A model generated the notes under the pieces. That model did not search any database and was not told the origin of the DNA. It saw nothing but the letters and a program-made list of their open reading frames with translations. 64,000 nt of DNA from the NCBI GenBank assembly GCA_002878315.1, contig PNIW01000032.1:1-64000 (forward strand), given 5' to 3'. Origin of the DNA: Mesoaciditoga sp. GTDB taxonomy: Bacteria; Thermotogota; Thermotogae; Mesoaciditogales; Mesoaciditogaceae. A program made the position numbers and the translations under genes. Positions 26,793 through 36,396 of this stretch are shown here, in pieces. Each line of letters starts with the position of its first letter. Positions within the stretch are counted from its first letter, which is position 1.

Positions 26793-28166
26793 TTGAAACT
26801 GGATGAATTTGAATACGATCTTTTGAAATTCGTAAAAAAAGAGTCTTTGATAAAAGATGGTGATTTTGTCCTGTTAGCCGTTTCGGGTGGCGCAGACTCG
26901 ATGGCAATGATGCATGCCTTTTCCAAAATAAGAGATCATCTTAGTGCCGATTTTCTCGTCGCGCATCTAAATCACATGATAAGAAAGGAAGCTGAAATCG
27001 AGGGAAAAGGCGTTAGCGATTTTGCAAAGAGTTTGGGATTCGAATGCGTTGTCGAATCGAGAAATGTCCCGGAATACCTTAAAACTCACAAGGGCCTTTC
27101 AATTGAAGAAGGAGCGAGAGTCGTAAGATACGATTTTTTTGAAGCAGTTGCTTCGAAATACGGCGCGAATAAAATAGCAACAGCGCATCATCTTTCGGAT
27201 CTGACTGAAAATTTCTTCCTCAGACTTTTTAGAGGAAGCGGAGTAGGCGGACTTATAGGAATGAGCCCGGCGAGAGGCAAGTATATAAAGCCCTTTTTGA
27301 TCTTTGATGAACAGAGAATAAGGAATTATGTTAAAATTTATAGAATACCTTTTTTTGAAGACAAAACAAATTTTGATACAAGATATTTGCGAAATAGGAT
27401 AAGGCATCTCTTAATTCCGGAAATAAAAAAGGATTTTTGCCCTCAGATTGAAAAGATGGTTTTTAACATTTCAACAATCCTTAGAATGTATCAGGATCAT
27501 CTGGGCAAAGAGATATCGGAAAAATTCGATCTTAACATTGTAAATGACAGGATATGTTTGAAACTCGAAGACTTAAGAAAAGAAGACGATCTCGTTCTTT
27601 CAGAACTTTTCAAAATGATTTTAAATGAAATGGGAGTAAATATATCGCATAGAAAGATAGATTCATGTGTTAAGATCGTAAAAGATAGCCGATATCATGA
27701 GTTAAACCTCGGCCAAGGCGTTTACGTGATAAAGGATAAAGACGTTTGCGTAGGAAAAAAGAAAGAAGAGATTTTCTGGAGTCCATTAGAACTTTTAGTG
27801 CCAGGGTCAGTCCAAATAAAGGAATTATCTATTAAGATATATTCTGAATTTGAAGAAGGAGAGATAAAATTAGGGGATTCTAAAAATTGCGTAACCATTG
27901 ATGCTGGGAAGATAACCTTTCCACTGGTTGTTAGACCTGCGAAGGATGAAAGGATCATTCCATTTGGAATGAAGGAAGAGGTAAGAGTGAAAGATATTTT
28001 GAAAAAAAGAGGAGTTTCTGCCGAGATGAGAAGGATATTTCCTGTTGTTGCTCAAAAAGATGGTAAAATCATCTGGATAGTGGGAATAACTTTTTCAGAT
28101 GATTTGAAAGTCACAAAAAATACGCGTAAAATTTTAACGTTAATACGGGAAGGAGGCGCTTTTTGA
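26793..28166 (+). CDS. tilS: tRNA(Ile)-lysidine synthase TilS
   Basis: Modifies C34 of the CAT-anticodon tRNA-Ile to lysidine so that it reads AUA. The 457-residue protein has the N-type ATP pyrophosphatase P-loop SGGADS at residues 31-36. Conserved tRNA/ATP-site segments follow (AHLNHMIRKEAE, ATAHHLSDLTENFFLRLFRGSG). The C-terminal part contains the TilS substrate-binding domains. The start is TTG, two bases after the coiled-coil gene. The tilS-ftsH adjacency is widespread in bacteria. It overlaps the ftsH start. Confidence 0.93.
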   Translation: MKLDEFEYDLLKFVKKESLIKDGDFVLLAVSGGADSMAMMHAFSKIRDHLSADFLVAHLNHMIRKEAEIEGKGVSDFAKSLGFECVVESRNVPEYLKTHKGLSIEEGARVVRYDFFEAVASKYGANKIATAHHLSDLTENFFLRLFRGSGVGGLIGMSPARGKYIKPFLIFDEQRIRNYVKIYRIPFFEDKTNFDTRYLRNRIRHLLIPEIKKDFCPQIEKMVFNISTILRMYQDHLGKEISEKFDLNIVNDRICLKLEDLRKEDDLVLSELFKMILNEMGVNISHRKIDSCVKIVKDSRYHELNLGQGVYVIKDKDVCVGKKKEEIFWSPLELLVPGSVQIKELSIKIYSEFEEGEIKLGDSKNCVTIDAGKITFPLVVRPAKDERIIPFGMKEEVRVKDILKKRGVSAEMRRIFPVVAQKDGKIIWIVGITFSDDLKVTKNTRKILTLIREGGAF

Positions 28167-30070
28167 TGCCGGCACCGAATTATACAAAGCAAACAGGCCC
28201 AAATTGGAGAACCATACTGATATATTTTCTTGTCATAGTCATGTTCTTTTTACTGATAAGACTTATGTGGCCTCCAACCAATCCTGTTACACAGATAAGT
28301 TTTACCAATTTTCTCTCAATGGTAAACCAAGATCCCACTCCGATCGCTTCCGTTGTGGTTGATTCGAGTGGTAATACGACTGTAACGACAAAAAATGGTA
28401 CTATATATAATCTTTATGCTCCATGGCTTCTTACAAGCAACTCTTTGGTAGAGACGATGTCTTCAAAGGGAATCAGCGTTGTGGCAAAACCTGCCACGGA
28501 TTCGAGCGTGTGGATAAATGCGATATTTTACTTCGTCCTGCCTTTGGTCATCTTGATGATCTTCTGGTGGTGGATGATGAGAAGGATGGGTAGCGCTAAT
28601 TCGCAGGCCTTCAGTTTTACAAAGAGTCCGGCTAAGGTTTACAAGCCTTCCGACAAGAGAGTAACCTTTAAAGATGTTGCTGGAGTTGATGAGGCAAAGG
28701 AAGAATTAAAATCTATAGTTGATTTTTTAAAAGATCCTCAATCTTTTAATGTCCTCGGAGCGAGAATGCCAAAGGGTGTTTTGCTTGTTGGACCTCCAGG
28801 AACTGGAAAGACTCTCATAGCAAGAGCCGTTGCTGGAGAAGCCAATGTTCCCTTCTTTCACATGAGCGGATCTGATTTCGTTGAACTGTTTGTCGGTGTG
28901 GGTGCTGCAAGGGTAAGAGAACTCTTCAATCAGGCAAAGCAAAATGCACCTTCCATAATATTCATAGACGAAATAGATGCCGTTGGCCGTCAGAGAGGAG
29001 CGGGACTGGGCGGTGGTCACGATGAAAGGGAGCAGACTTTAAACCAACTGTTAGTTGAGATGGATGGGTTTGACAATCAAACGGCCGTCATAGTCATGGC
29101 CGCAACGAATAGGCCGGATATTCTCGATAGCGCTTTACTTAGACCTGGAAGATTCGACAAAAAGGTTATTCTCGATCCGCCCGACATAAAGGGGCGCGAG
29201 GAGATCCTGAAAGTTCACATGAGAGGAAAGCCTATCGATCCAAATGTTGATGTTAGTGTTCTTGCAAGAAGGACTCCCGGATTTGTCGGGGCAGATCTTG
29301 AAAATCTTATAAATGAAGCGGCATTGCTCGCGGCCCAGAGAAAAAAGAAACAGATAACAATGGAAGAACTCGAGGAAGGAATAGACAGAGTCATAGCGGG
29401 TCCAGAAAGAAGATCGAGAGTTGTAAGTGAGGAAGAAAGAAAGGTCGTTGCCTATCACGAAATAGGACACGCCGTTGTTGGAGCCGTTTTGCCAAATGCC
29501 GATCCTGTCCACAAAATTTCGATTGTTCCAAGAGGAATGCATGCTCTCGGTTTTACCCTTCAACTTCCAACGAGGGACAAGTATTTGATGTCAAAAGACG
29601 AAATGCTTGACAGGCTTGCAGGAATGCTTGGAGGAAGAGCGGCAGAAGAACTCGTATTTCACCAGATAACCACGGGAGCGGCAAATGATTTGGAAGTCGC
29701 GACCAAACTTGCAAAGGATATGGTTTGCAAATACGGTATGAGCGAGACGATAGGGCCAGTTTCATGGGGAGAAGAAGGTGGCGAGGTCTTCCTTGGAAAG
29801 CAACTTGGAAGAATGCCTAATTACAGTGAAGAAACGGCTGCAAAGATAGATTATGAAGTAAAGAGGATAATTGAAGAAAGTTACAAACGTGCGATGGACA
29901 TCTTAAAGAAATACAGAGAAAAACTCGATGAAATAGCCAAAATATTGCTTGAGAAGGAAACCATAGAAGGAGAAGAACTCGATAAACTCTTAAAGGGCGA
30001 ACTTAATTTAGATCATAACGGTAACGATTCATATTCAAAGACAAAAGAGGTTGCAAGAGAAAATAACTGA
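28166..30070 (+). CDS. ftsH: ATP-dependent zinc metalloprotease FtsH
   Basis: Membrane-bound AAA+ protease that degrades misfolded membrane proteins and some regulators. Membrane helices at residues ~17-35 and ~116-138 flank an extracytoplasmic domain. The AAA domain has Walker A GPPGTGKT (~209-216), Walker [10 protein letters not shown] and the second-region-of-homology segment [17 protein letters not shown]. The zinc site is HEIGH (~431-435). The start was placed at ATG 28166, eight bases after GGAGG; an in-frame TTG at 28163 is also possible. The length of about 634 residues is normal. Confidence 0.97.
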   Translation: MPAPNYTKQTGPNWRTILIYFLVIVMFFLLIRLMWPPTNPVTQISFTNFLSMVNQDPTPIASVVVDSSGNTTVTTKNGTIYNLYAPWLLTSNSLVETMSSKGISVVAKPATDSSVWINAIFYFVLPLVILMIFWWWMMRRMGSANSQAFSFTKSPAKVYKPSDKRVTFKDVAGVDEAKEELKSIVDFLKDPQSFNVLGARMPKGVLLVGPPGTGKTLIARAVAGEANVPFFHMSGSDFVELFVGVGAARVRELFNQAKQNAPSIIFIDEIDAVGRQRGAGLGGGHDEREQTLNQLLVEMDGFDNQTAVIVMAATNRPDILDSALLRPGRFDKKVILDPPDIKGREEILKVHMRGKPIDPNVDVSVLARRTPGFVGADLENLINEAALLAAQRKKKQITMEELEEGIDRVIAGPERRSRVVSEEERKVVAYHEIGHAVVGAVLPNADPVHKISIVPRGMHALGFTLQLPTRDKYLMSKDEMLDRLAGMLGGRAAEELVFHQITTGAANDLEVATKLAKDMVCKYGMSETIGPVSWGEEGGEVFLGKQLGRMPNYSEETAAKIDYEVKRIIEESYKRAMDILKKYREKLDEIAKILLEKETIEGEELDKLLKGELNLDHNGNDSYSKTKEVARENN

Positions 30071-31520
30071 AATATTTTTAAGAAAGAAGAATAGTGGCGG
30101 CATACCGGTGGCTCTTATCTTCCCAAATGAATATGCCGCCGCAATTTCAAATTTAGGTTTTAACGCTGCTTTCGCGGCGTTTGAGGATCATGGTTTTTCA
30201 TGTGAACGTTTTTTTTATTCGAATGGAGAAACAAGGTCTTTGAGTGGTAAGCGCCTCAGAGATTTCAAAATATGGGCCTTTTCGATCTCATTCGAAATGG
30301 ATGTTCTAAATATTTTTGATATTTTCTCACATGAAAATGTTGAGATCCTTGCCGAGAGAAGAAAGGGAAATCCACTTGTTATTTTTGGTGGAGCGATGAC
30401 TTTTTTTAATCCAAATTCTTTCTGGCACGTCGCGGATCTCATCTTTCATGGCGAGATAGAAGGAATGGGAAATATCCTTGAAGATTTAAGAGAAAGTTTA
30501 AGAGTACAATGGCCTGAGATCCTTGAAAAAATGAGCAAATTTCCGAATGTCTCTGTCCCTGTACTCGGCAAAAAAAATGTTAATCTTTCCAAATTAAGAA
30601 ATCTTTCGGCATCTTTAGGAAGTTCTGTTTTCCTTTCCGAAGAAGGGGTCTTTGGGAAGACTTATCTGATAGAGATAGAAAGGGGATGCATTCACCGGTG
30701 TAGTTTTTGTGTGGCCTCGAAGATATACAATATCGTGCGTTTTATGCCTCTTGAAGAGATTAAAGAGAGAATCTCCATGGCCACTGTACAAACAGACAAA
30801 GTTGGTCTCGTCGCATCGAGTGTTTCTGATTATCCTCATTTGATGGACTTGCTTTTCTGGCTAAAGGAGAGGGTGAAGTTTTTAAGTGTCTCTTCTTTAA
30901 GGCTTGATGCAATAAGCGTGGAACTTGTGAAGGTTCTCGAATCGATGGGAGATAGAGAGATAACGCTTGCGCCTGAGGCTGGAACACAAAAAATGAGAAA
31001 TTTGCTTAACAAAGAGATCGATGAAGAAGACATAAAAAGAGCCATTCAAAATGTCAAGGTAGCGGGCCTTAAACGCGTCAAGATGTATTTCATATACGGC
31101 TTGCCGGAAGAAGACCAGAGCGATTTAAATGGTATAATCGACGTAGTCAAAATGGTCAAAGAGGAAGGAATCATCCCATATGTGAGCCTTAATCCTTTGA
31201 TACCAAAACCGTTTACGAACTTTGAAAATTTTCAAATGCGTTCTTCTAAAGATTTAAAAGAAAGGGAGAGATATCTTCAATCAAGTCTCGGGAAGATCGG
31301 AGTCAAGAGTAAGTTTGAAAGCATAAGGCTTTCAAGAATTCAATGGGTCCTTGCTACGGCAAACGCGGAGATCTCTTATGAACTTGCGCGTAGAGATGAA
31401 AGAATGAAATTTATTCACGGTATAGAAAGGGAATGGCAAGCCGAACCATCATGGAGGTATATCGATATTTCATGGAAAAATTCAGAATTTGGAGAGTTGA
31501 AAATTTTAAAGGAGGGATAA
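30051..31520 (+). CDS. Radical SAM protein with N-terminal B12-binding-like domain
   Basis: A 489-residue protein. The radical SAM cluster motif CxxxCxxC is CIHRCSFC at residues ~212-219. An N-terminal ~170-residue region (beginning GGIPVALIFPNEYAAAISNLG) resembles the B12-binding/YgiQ-like domain that precedes the radical core in a family of uncharacterised proteins. The later segments EAGTQKMRNLLNK and VKMYFIYGLPEE are typical of the TIM-barrel core. The substrate is unknown. The start is TTG 30051, inside the end of ftsH (20-bp overlap), so it is translationally coupled to ftsH. Confidence 0.8.
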   Translation: MQEKITEIFLRKKNSGGIPVALIFPNEYAAAISNLGFNAAFAAFEDHGFSCERFFYSNGETRSLSGKRLRDFKIWAFSISFEMDVLNIFDIFSHENVEILAERRKGNPLVIFGGAMTFFNPNSFWHVADLIFHGEIEGMGNILEDLRESLRVQWPEILEKMSKFPNVSVPVLGKKNVNLSKLRNLSASLGSSVFLSEEGVFGKTYLIEIERGCIHRCSFCVASKIYNIVRFMPLEEIKERISMATVQTDKVGLVASSVSDYPHLMDLLFWLKERVKFLSVSSLRLDAISVELVKVLESMGDREITLAPEAGTQKMRNLLNKEIDEEDIKRAIQNVKVAGLKRVKMYFIYGLPEEDQSDLNGIIDVVKMVKEEGIIPYVSLNPLIPKPFTNFENFQMRSSKDLKERERYLQSSLGKIGVKSKFESIRLSRIQWVLATANAEISYELARRDERMKFIHGIEREWQAEPSWRYIDISWKNSEFGELKILKEG

Positions 31521-31523
31521 TTA

Positions 31524-32243
31524 ATGTTAAAAAAGCGGATACTCGTCGTTGATGATGAACCTTCGATAGTAGAACTCGTAAGTTACAACCTGAAAAAAGA
31601 AGGGTATGACGTGCTTAAAGCGTACGATGCAGAAAAGGCTCTCGAGATAATAAAGGAAGAGGAAATAGATTTATTCATCATCGACGTCATGTTGCCCGGG
31701 ATGGATGGCTTTGAACTCGTTAGAACCTTAAGGAGCGGGGATAAGAATAGGGATAAGCCTGTTATATTCTTGACTGCAAAAGGTGAAGAATTCGATAGAG
31801 TGCTTGGTCTCGAACTTGGAGCAGATGACTACATAACAAAACCCTTCAGCGTAAGAGAATTGCTTGCAAGGATAAAGGCTATCTTCAGGAGAACGGATCA
31901 GGCTCTGACCAAGGTGGAAGAAAAGCCCAAAAAGATTTCTGCAAAGGATCTCGACATAGATCTTGAAAAGTATGAAGTTAAGGTTAGAGGAAAACCTGTT
32001 GGTTTGACACCTCTCGAGTTTGATCTTCTGAGATTTCTTGCCGAGAATGCCGGAAAGGTCTTCAGCAGGGACGTTTTGCTTGACACGTTGTGGGGATACG
32101 ACTATTACGGTGATACAAGAACTGTGGATGTTCACATAAGAAGGCTTAGAACAAAAATAGAAGAGGATCCTTCAAATCCCAAGTACATAGTCACGGTAAG
32201 GGGAAAAGGCTACAAATTCAAGGATCCGGGTAGCGAGGATTAA
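31524..32243 (+). CDS. OmpR/PhoB-family response regulator
   Basis: A 239-residue DNA-binding response regulator. The receiver domain has the acidic pair in LVVDDEP, the phospho-acceptor aspartate in LFIIDVMLPGMDG (about residue 53) and the conserved lysine in ITKPFSVREL. The winged-helix domain is marked by GLTPLEFDLLRFLAEN and RTVDVHIRRLRTKIEEDP. ATG follows AGGAGGG. It is paired with the histidine kinase two bases downstream. It resembles PhoB and faces the phosphate-permease operon, which makes phosphate control plausible but unproven. Confidence 0.92.
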   Translation: MLKKRILVVDDEPSIVELVSYNLKKEGYDVLKAYDAEKALEIIKEEEIDLFIIDVMLPGMDGFELVRTLRSGDKNRDKPVIFLTAKGEEFDRVLGLELGADDYITKPFSVRELLARIKAIFRRTDQALTKVEEKPKKISAKDLDIDLEKYEVKVRGKPVGLTPLEFDLLRFLAENAGKVFSRDVLLDTLWGYDYYGDTRTVDVHIRRLRTKIEEDPSNPKYIVTVRGKGYKFKDPGSED

Positions 32244-32245
32244 CT

Positions 32246-33532
32246 TTGGAAGTTTTGACGATCTTTTTTGGAATTCTTTCTGTTGTTTTTTTTGGGCTTT
32301 TCATTTTCTTTTACTTCATCCATAAGAGAAATTTAAGGATATTAAACAGTATATCCCATATAGTTTCCAACTCCAAAGACGACGTACCGGTCATAAGATT
32401 GATAGATGCCTTGAAAGAGATGAAGGAAGATCTCGAATTAAGGTATTCGGAAGCAACAAAAAGTAAAGAAAACATGAGGATAATTTTGGAAAATGTCAAT
32501 GACGGTATAGTAATAGTCAATGGAGAAGGAAAGATTATGCTGAGCAATTCCAGCGTGTGTAAGTTTATGGGAATAGAAAATTGCTCTTTGGAAGGCAAGA
32601 AGATCGTCGAAGTCTTTGAGAATTACGACATTCTTAACTTCGTCGATAAGAACCTTAAAAATTTCACGACGGATTCATCTGAATTCGCTCTCGTTTATCC
32701 ACAAAAGCGTTATCTTAAGTGCGATGCGATACCAGTCATTTTGAAAGAAAATGAGAAAGCACTGATAATAGTCATAAAAGATGTTACAAACGAGAGAGAA
32801 CTTGACAATTTCAGAAGAGAGTTCATTTCCAATGTCTCTCACGAGTTAAAAACTCCTCTGACATCTATTCATGGATATGCCGAGACTCTTATGGATGATG
32901 ATTTTAAAGATGTCGAGATGGTCAGGAAATTTCTTGGGATCATAGAAAATGAATCCGCAAGAATGAGCAGATTGATAAACGATCTGCTTGATCTTCAGAA
33001 ATTGGAAGAGGGAAAGGCCGAATTCAAATTCGAAGAACTCGATCTTTCAAGAGTTGTAAATTACGTTTCAAGAATAGTCAAGCCAATGACAGAATCTCTC
33101 AATGTCGATCTTAGAATATCGTGCGAGGATCACATAAAGGTTTACGGTGATTTTGACAGGCTTGTTCAGGCCGTTTTGAATCTCACAGATAACGCCATAA
33201 AGTATACTTCCCAAAAGGAAAACGGGACAAAATTAGTTGAAGTCATATGCGAAAAGATCGATGATAAGAGTTGTCAGATAAGGGTAAGAGATACAGGCAT
33301 CGGCATACCTGCCGATGCCTTATCCCGTTTATTTGAGAGATTTTACAGGGTCGATAAAGCGAGATCAAGAAAGGTGGGAGGTACAGGCCTTGGCCTATCA
33401 ATAGTTAAAATGATAGTTGAAGCCCATAAGGGAAAGGTAGAAGTATCGAGCGAGGTTGGAAAAGGGAGCGAGTTCAGAATAATTCTACCCCTTTCCGAAA
33501 ATGTAAATGATAGCGATTCTATCCCTGCCTGA
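32246..33532 (+). CDS. PhoR-like sensor histidine kinase
   Basis: A 428-residue kinase with one N-terminal membrane helix (residues ~4-27) and almost no external domain. A PAS domain (~80-185, with ILENVNDGIVIVNGEG), the HisKA dimerisation helix with the phospho-histidine in SNVSHELKTPLTSI (about residue 200), and the HATPase domain (NLTDNAIKYT, VRDTGIGIP, VGGTGLGLSI) follow. The architecture matches PhoR-like kinases that sense through membrane partners. The start is TTG behind GAGG. Its 3' end overlaps the convergent prmC gene by 48 bp. Confidence 0.92.
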   Translation: MEVLTIFFGILSVVFFGLFIFFYFIHKRNLRILNSISHIVSNSKDDVPVIRLIDALKEMKEDLELRYSEATKSKENMRIILENVNDGIVIVNGEGKIMLSNSSVCKFMGIENCSLEGKKIVEVFENYDILNFVDKNLKNFTTDSSEFALVYPQKRYLKCDAIPVILKENEKALIIVIKDVTNERELDNFRREFISNVSHELKTPLTSIHGYAETLMDDDFKDVEMVRKFLGIIENESARMSRLINDLLDLQKLEEGKAEFKFEELDLSRVVNYVSRIVKPMTESLNVDLRISCEDHIKVYGDFDRLVQAVLNLTDNAIKYTSQKENGTKLVEVICEKIDDKSCQIRVRDTGIGIPADALSRLFERFYRVDKARSRKVGGTGLGLSIVKMIVEAHKGKVEVSSEVGKGSEFRIILPLSENVNDSDSIPA

Positions 33533-34285
33533 TATGTCCTTTAATATTTCGTATCTTCCAAACCTTTCAAAGATTTCTTTCAAAGATTTTCTGAATGGAT
33601 GTGCTATTTCGAAGTAAAATCTGCAAGCCTTGTAATTTTTTAGAACATCAATGTAAATTTCATTTCCGCTTTCTCCGCCCACAAGTGCCTCGTATGGTTC
33701 ATGCAGATCTGAACTTTTCCATTCGTCTATTGTAAGGTAGGGGGGATTTGAGACAACGGCATCGAATTCATTTTCTTCTGAAATGTGAATCCTCTCGTAA
33801 ACTCCTAATTTTTTGGCGTTAGAAAGGGCCAATTTTATGGCCTCTGCATTTATGTCCTTTATCCATACGTGCGCGTCGGGGAGAAATTTAGCGATAGAAA
33901 TCGCTATGGCTCCGCTTCCCGTTCCAAAATCGAGAAATTTTTTCCATCCTTCAATTTTGGCATCTTTTATAACCTTCTCGACTAATTCCTCTGTTTCGGG
34001 ACGCGGAACGAGTACATTCTCGTTGATATCGAATTCAAGTCCCATGAACTCCTTTTTTCCCGTAAGATAGGCGATAGGCACTCCCTGAGATCTTTTTTCT
34101 ATCAGGGATCTGTACATTTCAAAGGTTTTTTCGTCTACTTTGAAATCAAGATGGGAATATATCCAGTTTCTTTTCTTTGAAATCGCAAAACACAAAAGCA
34201 TCTCCGCGTCTAAACGCGGAGATAAGGATTTATCCTTTAAATATTTTGTTGAAAAATCTAAAATACTTTTGATGTCAAATTCCAA
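33485..34285 (-). CDS. prmC: Release factor glutamine methyltransferase PrmC
   Basis: SAM-dependent enzyme methylating the GGQ glutamine of release factors. The 266-residue protein has the N-terminal helical domain with PLAYLTG-like IAYLTGKKEFMGLEF, SAM motif I FLDFGTGSGAIAIS, and the catalytic NPPY in VVSNPPYLTIDEW. The ATG overlaps the end of the upstream DUF59 gene by 11 bp. The C-terminal end overlaps the convergent histidine kinase gene by 48 bp. It is last in the minus-strand operon beginning with the phosphate permease. Confidence 0.94.
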   Translation of the reverse strand: MEFDIKSILDFSTKYLKDKSLSPRLDAEMLLCFAISKKRNWIYSHLDFKVDEKTFEMYRSLIEKRSQGVPIAYLTGKKEFMGLEFDINENVLVPRPETEELVEKVIKDAKIEGWKKFLDFGTGSGAIAISIAKFLPDAHVWIKDINAEAIKLALSNAKKLGVYERIHISEENEFDAVVSNPPYLTIDEWKSSDLHEPYEALVGGESGNEIYIDVLKNYKACRFYFEIAHPFRKSLKEIFERFGRYEILKDISGRDRIAIIYIFGKG

Positions 34286-34574
34286 GTTTGGCCCTCAGTT
34301 CAGGATCGATCATATCTGGCGTCCATGGCGGATCCCACACTATCTCAACGTTAACAGATTTCACGTCTTTAACGGTCTGGATTGCATACTTGGCATCTTC
34401 TGTTATCATCGCCGTAAGAGGACAACCCATAAAGGTCATCGTCATTTTAACGTTAACATCACCATCTTCGGAAACATCCACCCCGTAAACAAGTCCCAAA
34501 CTCACAACATCAATTCCTATTTCGGGATCTATAACTCCCTTCAAGGCTTCCAAGATATCTTCTTTCTTTACCAT
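34275..34574 (-). CDS. MIP18/SufT-family (DUF59) protein
   Basis: A 99-residue protein of the MIP18/SufT family, involved in iron-sulfur cluster maturation. The conserved elements are DPEIGIDVVSLGLVYGV near the N-terminus and the single cysteine in MTFMGCPLTAMI, followed by the VEIVWDPPWTPDMI ending. A stand-alone DUF59 protein can act as an Fe-S assembly or carrier factor. No suf genes are adjacent. The gene lies in a housekeeping operon, 10 bp after the SurA-like gene. Confidence 0.9.
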   Translation of the reverse strand: MVKKEDILEALKGVIDPEIGIDVVSLGLVYGVDVSEDGDVNVKMTMTFMGCPLTAMITEDAKYAIQTVKDVKSVNVEIVWDPPWTPDMIDPELRAKLGI

Positions 34575-34584
34575 CTTGCACCTG

Positions 34585-35634
34585 CTATATCATTATCTTT
34601 ATGTTGCTGCTGTTTTTGAATGGCTGGAAAACATTTTGTAGCCAGTTAGCCCATATCTGGGACTGTTTTTGAGAAAGCAACTGCTGGACTATCTGGGATT
34701 GAACCTCAGCAAAGCTCTGGACAGAAGGTCCTTTTTTGCCTATGACTTTGAAGAGTTCCCATGAATTATTTACCTGAACCGGTCCTATGATGTCTCCTAT
34801 GTTGGCTCCAAAGAGTTTAACTTCAAAATCTGGCATATTTGGAGATTGTGGAATCCATCCGAGATCTCCATTTTCATTCTTAGTATTTGTATCGAGCGAG
34901 TATTTGGCCGCCGCCGATTCAAAGGTTATCTTTCCGGATTTGATGAGCGCAAGCACGCTTGCCGCCGTTGACTGGCTGCTTAAGGATATATGCTCGACAT
35001 CTATCTCTGGAGGATTCTGGAAGGAGTTGATATTTGAATTGTAATACTGCTGGGCCTCGGCCGTTGTAACAGTCGCCGAACTTGTGACTACCTTCTTCAA
35101 TTGATCGAGAGTCATTGAAAATTTCATCGTAAATAGTGAATCCTGCTCGAACTGATTTATATCTCCATATCCCTGTGACTGGAGATACTGGGAGAACTGA
35201 TCTTCAGTTATGTTGTATGCGCTAAGCATCTGGGCCACCTGTGCCTTTACCTGTGCGAGAGCCTGGGCATCTGTAACAACTATGTTGTACTTTTGTTTTG
35301 CCAACTGCTCCATCAAAACGGAATCAATAAGGTTATTCAGAACGCTTCTATTGTAGGCGGCAAGGAAGTTAAATCCGTCCTTTGTTGTCGTCATGAAGTT
35401 GTACATCTGGGGATTTATGTTTTTCAACTGGGCAAGTGTCGGAGCGACGTTTGAGGCCATATTGAGTATATTTGCGTATATGGGTTCACCGTTAACGATT
35501 GCTACAACTGTCGTTGTTGAAGAAGAACCCAAAAGCAAAGATGTCGACGGCGCTGTCGTCGGGGTTGCATCAACTGCAAATACCGCAAGTGATGCGAAAA
35601 TTGCGATTACAAAAAACAAAACTACTTTTTTCAA
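34585..35634 (-). CDS. SurA/PrsA-type peptidyl-prolyl isomerase, exported
   Basis: A 349-residue exported foldase. It has an N-terminal signal sequence (residues ~1-20), a SurA_N-like chaperone domain (VVAIVNGEPIYANIL onward), and a parvulin domain at ~210-300 with VEHISL, SLDTNTKNENGDLGWI and IGPVQVNNSWELFKV. No lipobox cysteine is seen. It probably helps fold outer-envelope proteins in the periplasm. The start is TTG behind GGAGAG. It lies six bases after mazG, inside the phosphate-permease operon. Confidence 0.9.
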   Translation of the reverse strand: MKKVVLFFVIAIFASLAVFAVDATPTTAPSTSLLLGSSSTTTVVAIVNGEPIYANILNMASNVAPTLAQLKNINPQMYNFMTTTKDGFNFLAAYNRSVLNNLIDSVLMEQLAKQKYNIVVTDAQALAQVKAQVAQMLSAYNITEDQFSQYLQSQGYGDINQFEQDSLFTMKFSMTLDQLKKVVTSSATVTTAEAQQYYNSNINSFQNPPEIDVEHISLSSQSTAASVLALIKSGKITFESAAAKYSLDTNTKNENGDLGWIPQSPNMPDFEVKLFGANIGDIIGPVQVNNSWELFKVIGKKGPSVQSFAEVQSQIVQQLLSQKQSQIWANWLQNVFQPFKNSSNIKIMI

Positions 35635-35640
35635 AACTTT

Positions 35641-36396
35641 TCACTCTCCTTCTTTGGATTTGTTCCAAAAATCTTCCATTACATCAAGTGGCTGGGTTTT
35701 TAAATCTATGCCTTTATTTTCTGCCATTTTATTCATCTTTTCAAATCGATTAACGAACTTTGCTGTGGATTTTCTCAGAGCGCTTTCCGAATCTATTCCA
35801 AGATGCCTTGCAAGGTTTACAACCGCAAACAAAAGATCTCCTATCTCTTCTTCTTTTTCAGAAAGACTCTTTGCATTCTTTACCTCTTCGATCTCTTCGT
35901 AGACTTTATCGTAGACTGGATCCACATCTTTCCAGTCGAAGCCGTACTCGGCCGCATTTTCTTGGATTCTTCTTGCCATCGAGAGGGCAGGGATAACGGG
36001 ATTTATCTCTCCAAGTTTTGTTTTTGGCTTGCCCTTCTCCTTGGATTTTATCTCCTCCCACTTTTCGTAAGAATAACCCTTTTCGGAACCGAAAATGTGT
36101 GGATGCCTCCGTATCAATTTTTCGTTTAAATTTTCAACCACATCATAGAAATCAAAACTCTTCTCTTCTTCAGAAATTATCGCCTGAAAGACGATCTGAA
36201 GCAAAAGATCCCCAAGTTCTTCTTTGAGTTTCCCTTGATCACCCGAATCTACTGCCTCGACAACCTCAAAACTCTCCTCGACTATGTAAGGCTTAAGCGA
36301 AAGATGTGTCTGAGCTTTGTCCCATTCGCATCCATTCTTTGATCTCAAAATTCTCATTGTTTTTAGAAGTTCTTCGATTGCATTTGAATTTCCCAT
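35641..36396 (-). CDS. mazG: Nucleoside triphosphate pyrophosphohydrolase MazG
   Basis: House-cleaning enzyme that converts NTPs to NMP and pyrophosphate. The ~251-residue protein has two MazG domains. The first carries the metal-binding glutamates in EESFEVVEAVDS and LKEELGDLLLQIVF, the second EKEEEIGDLLFAVVNLARHLG. This is the two-domain E. coli-type length. The start is ATG 36396, overlapping the stop of the DUF47 gene; an in-frame GTG lies one codon upstream. Coupled translation is likely since no strong ribosome binding site is visible. Confidence 0.94.
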   Translation of the reverse strand: MGNSNAIEELLKTMRILRSKNGCEWDKAQTHLSLKPYIVEESFEVVEAVDSGDQGKLKEELGDLLLQIVFQAIISEEEKSFDFYDVVENLNEKLIRRHPHIFGSEKGYSYEKWEEIKSKEKGKPKTKLGEINPVIPALSMARRIQENAAEYGFDWKDVDPVYDKVYEEIEEVKNAKSLSEKEEEIGDLLFAVVNLARHLGIDSESALRKSTAKFVNRFEKMNKMAENKGIDLKTQPLDVMEDFWNKSKEGE

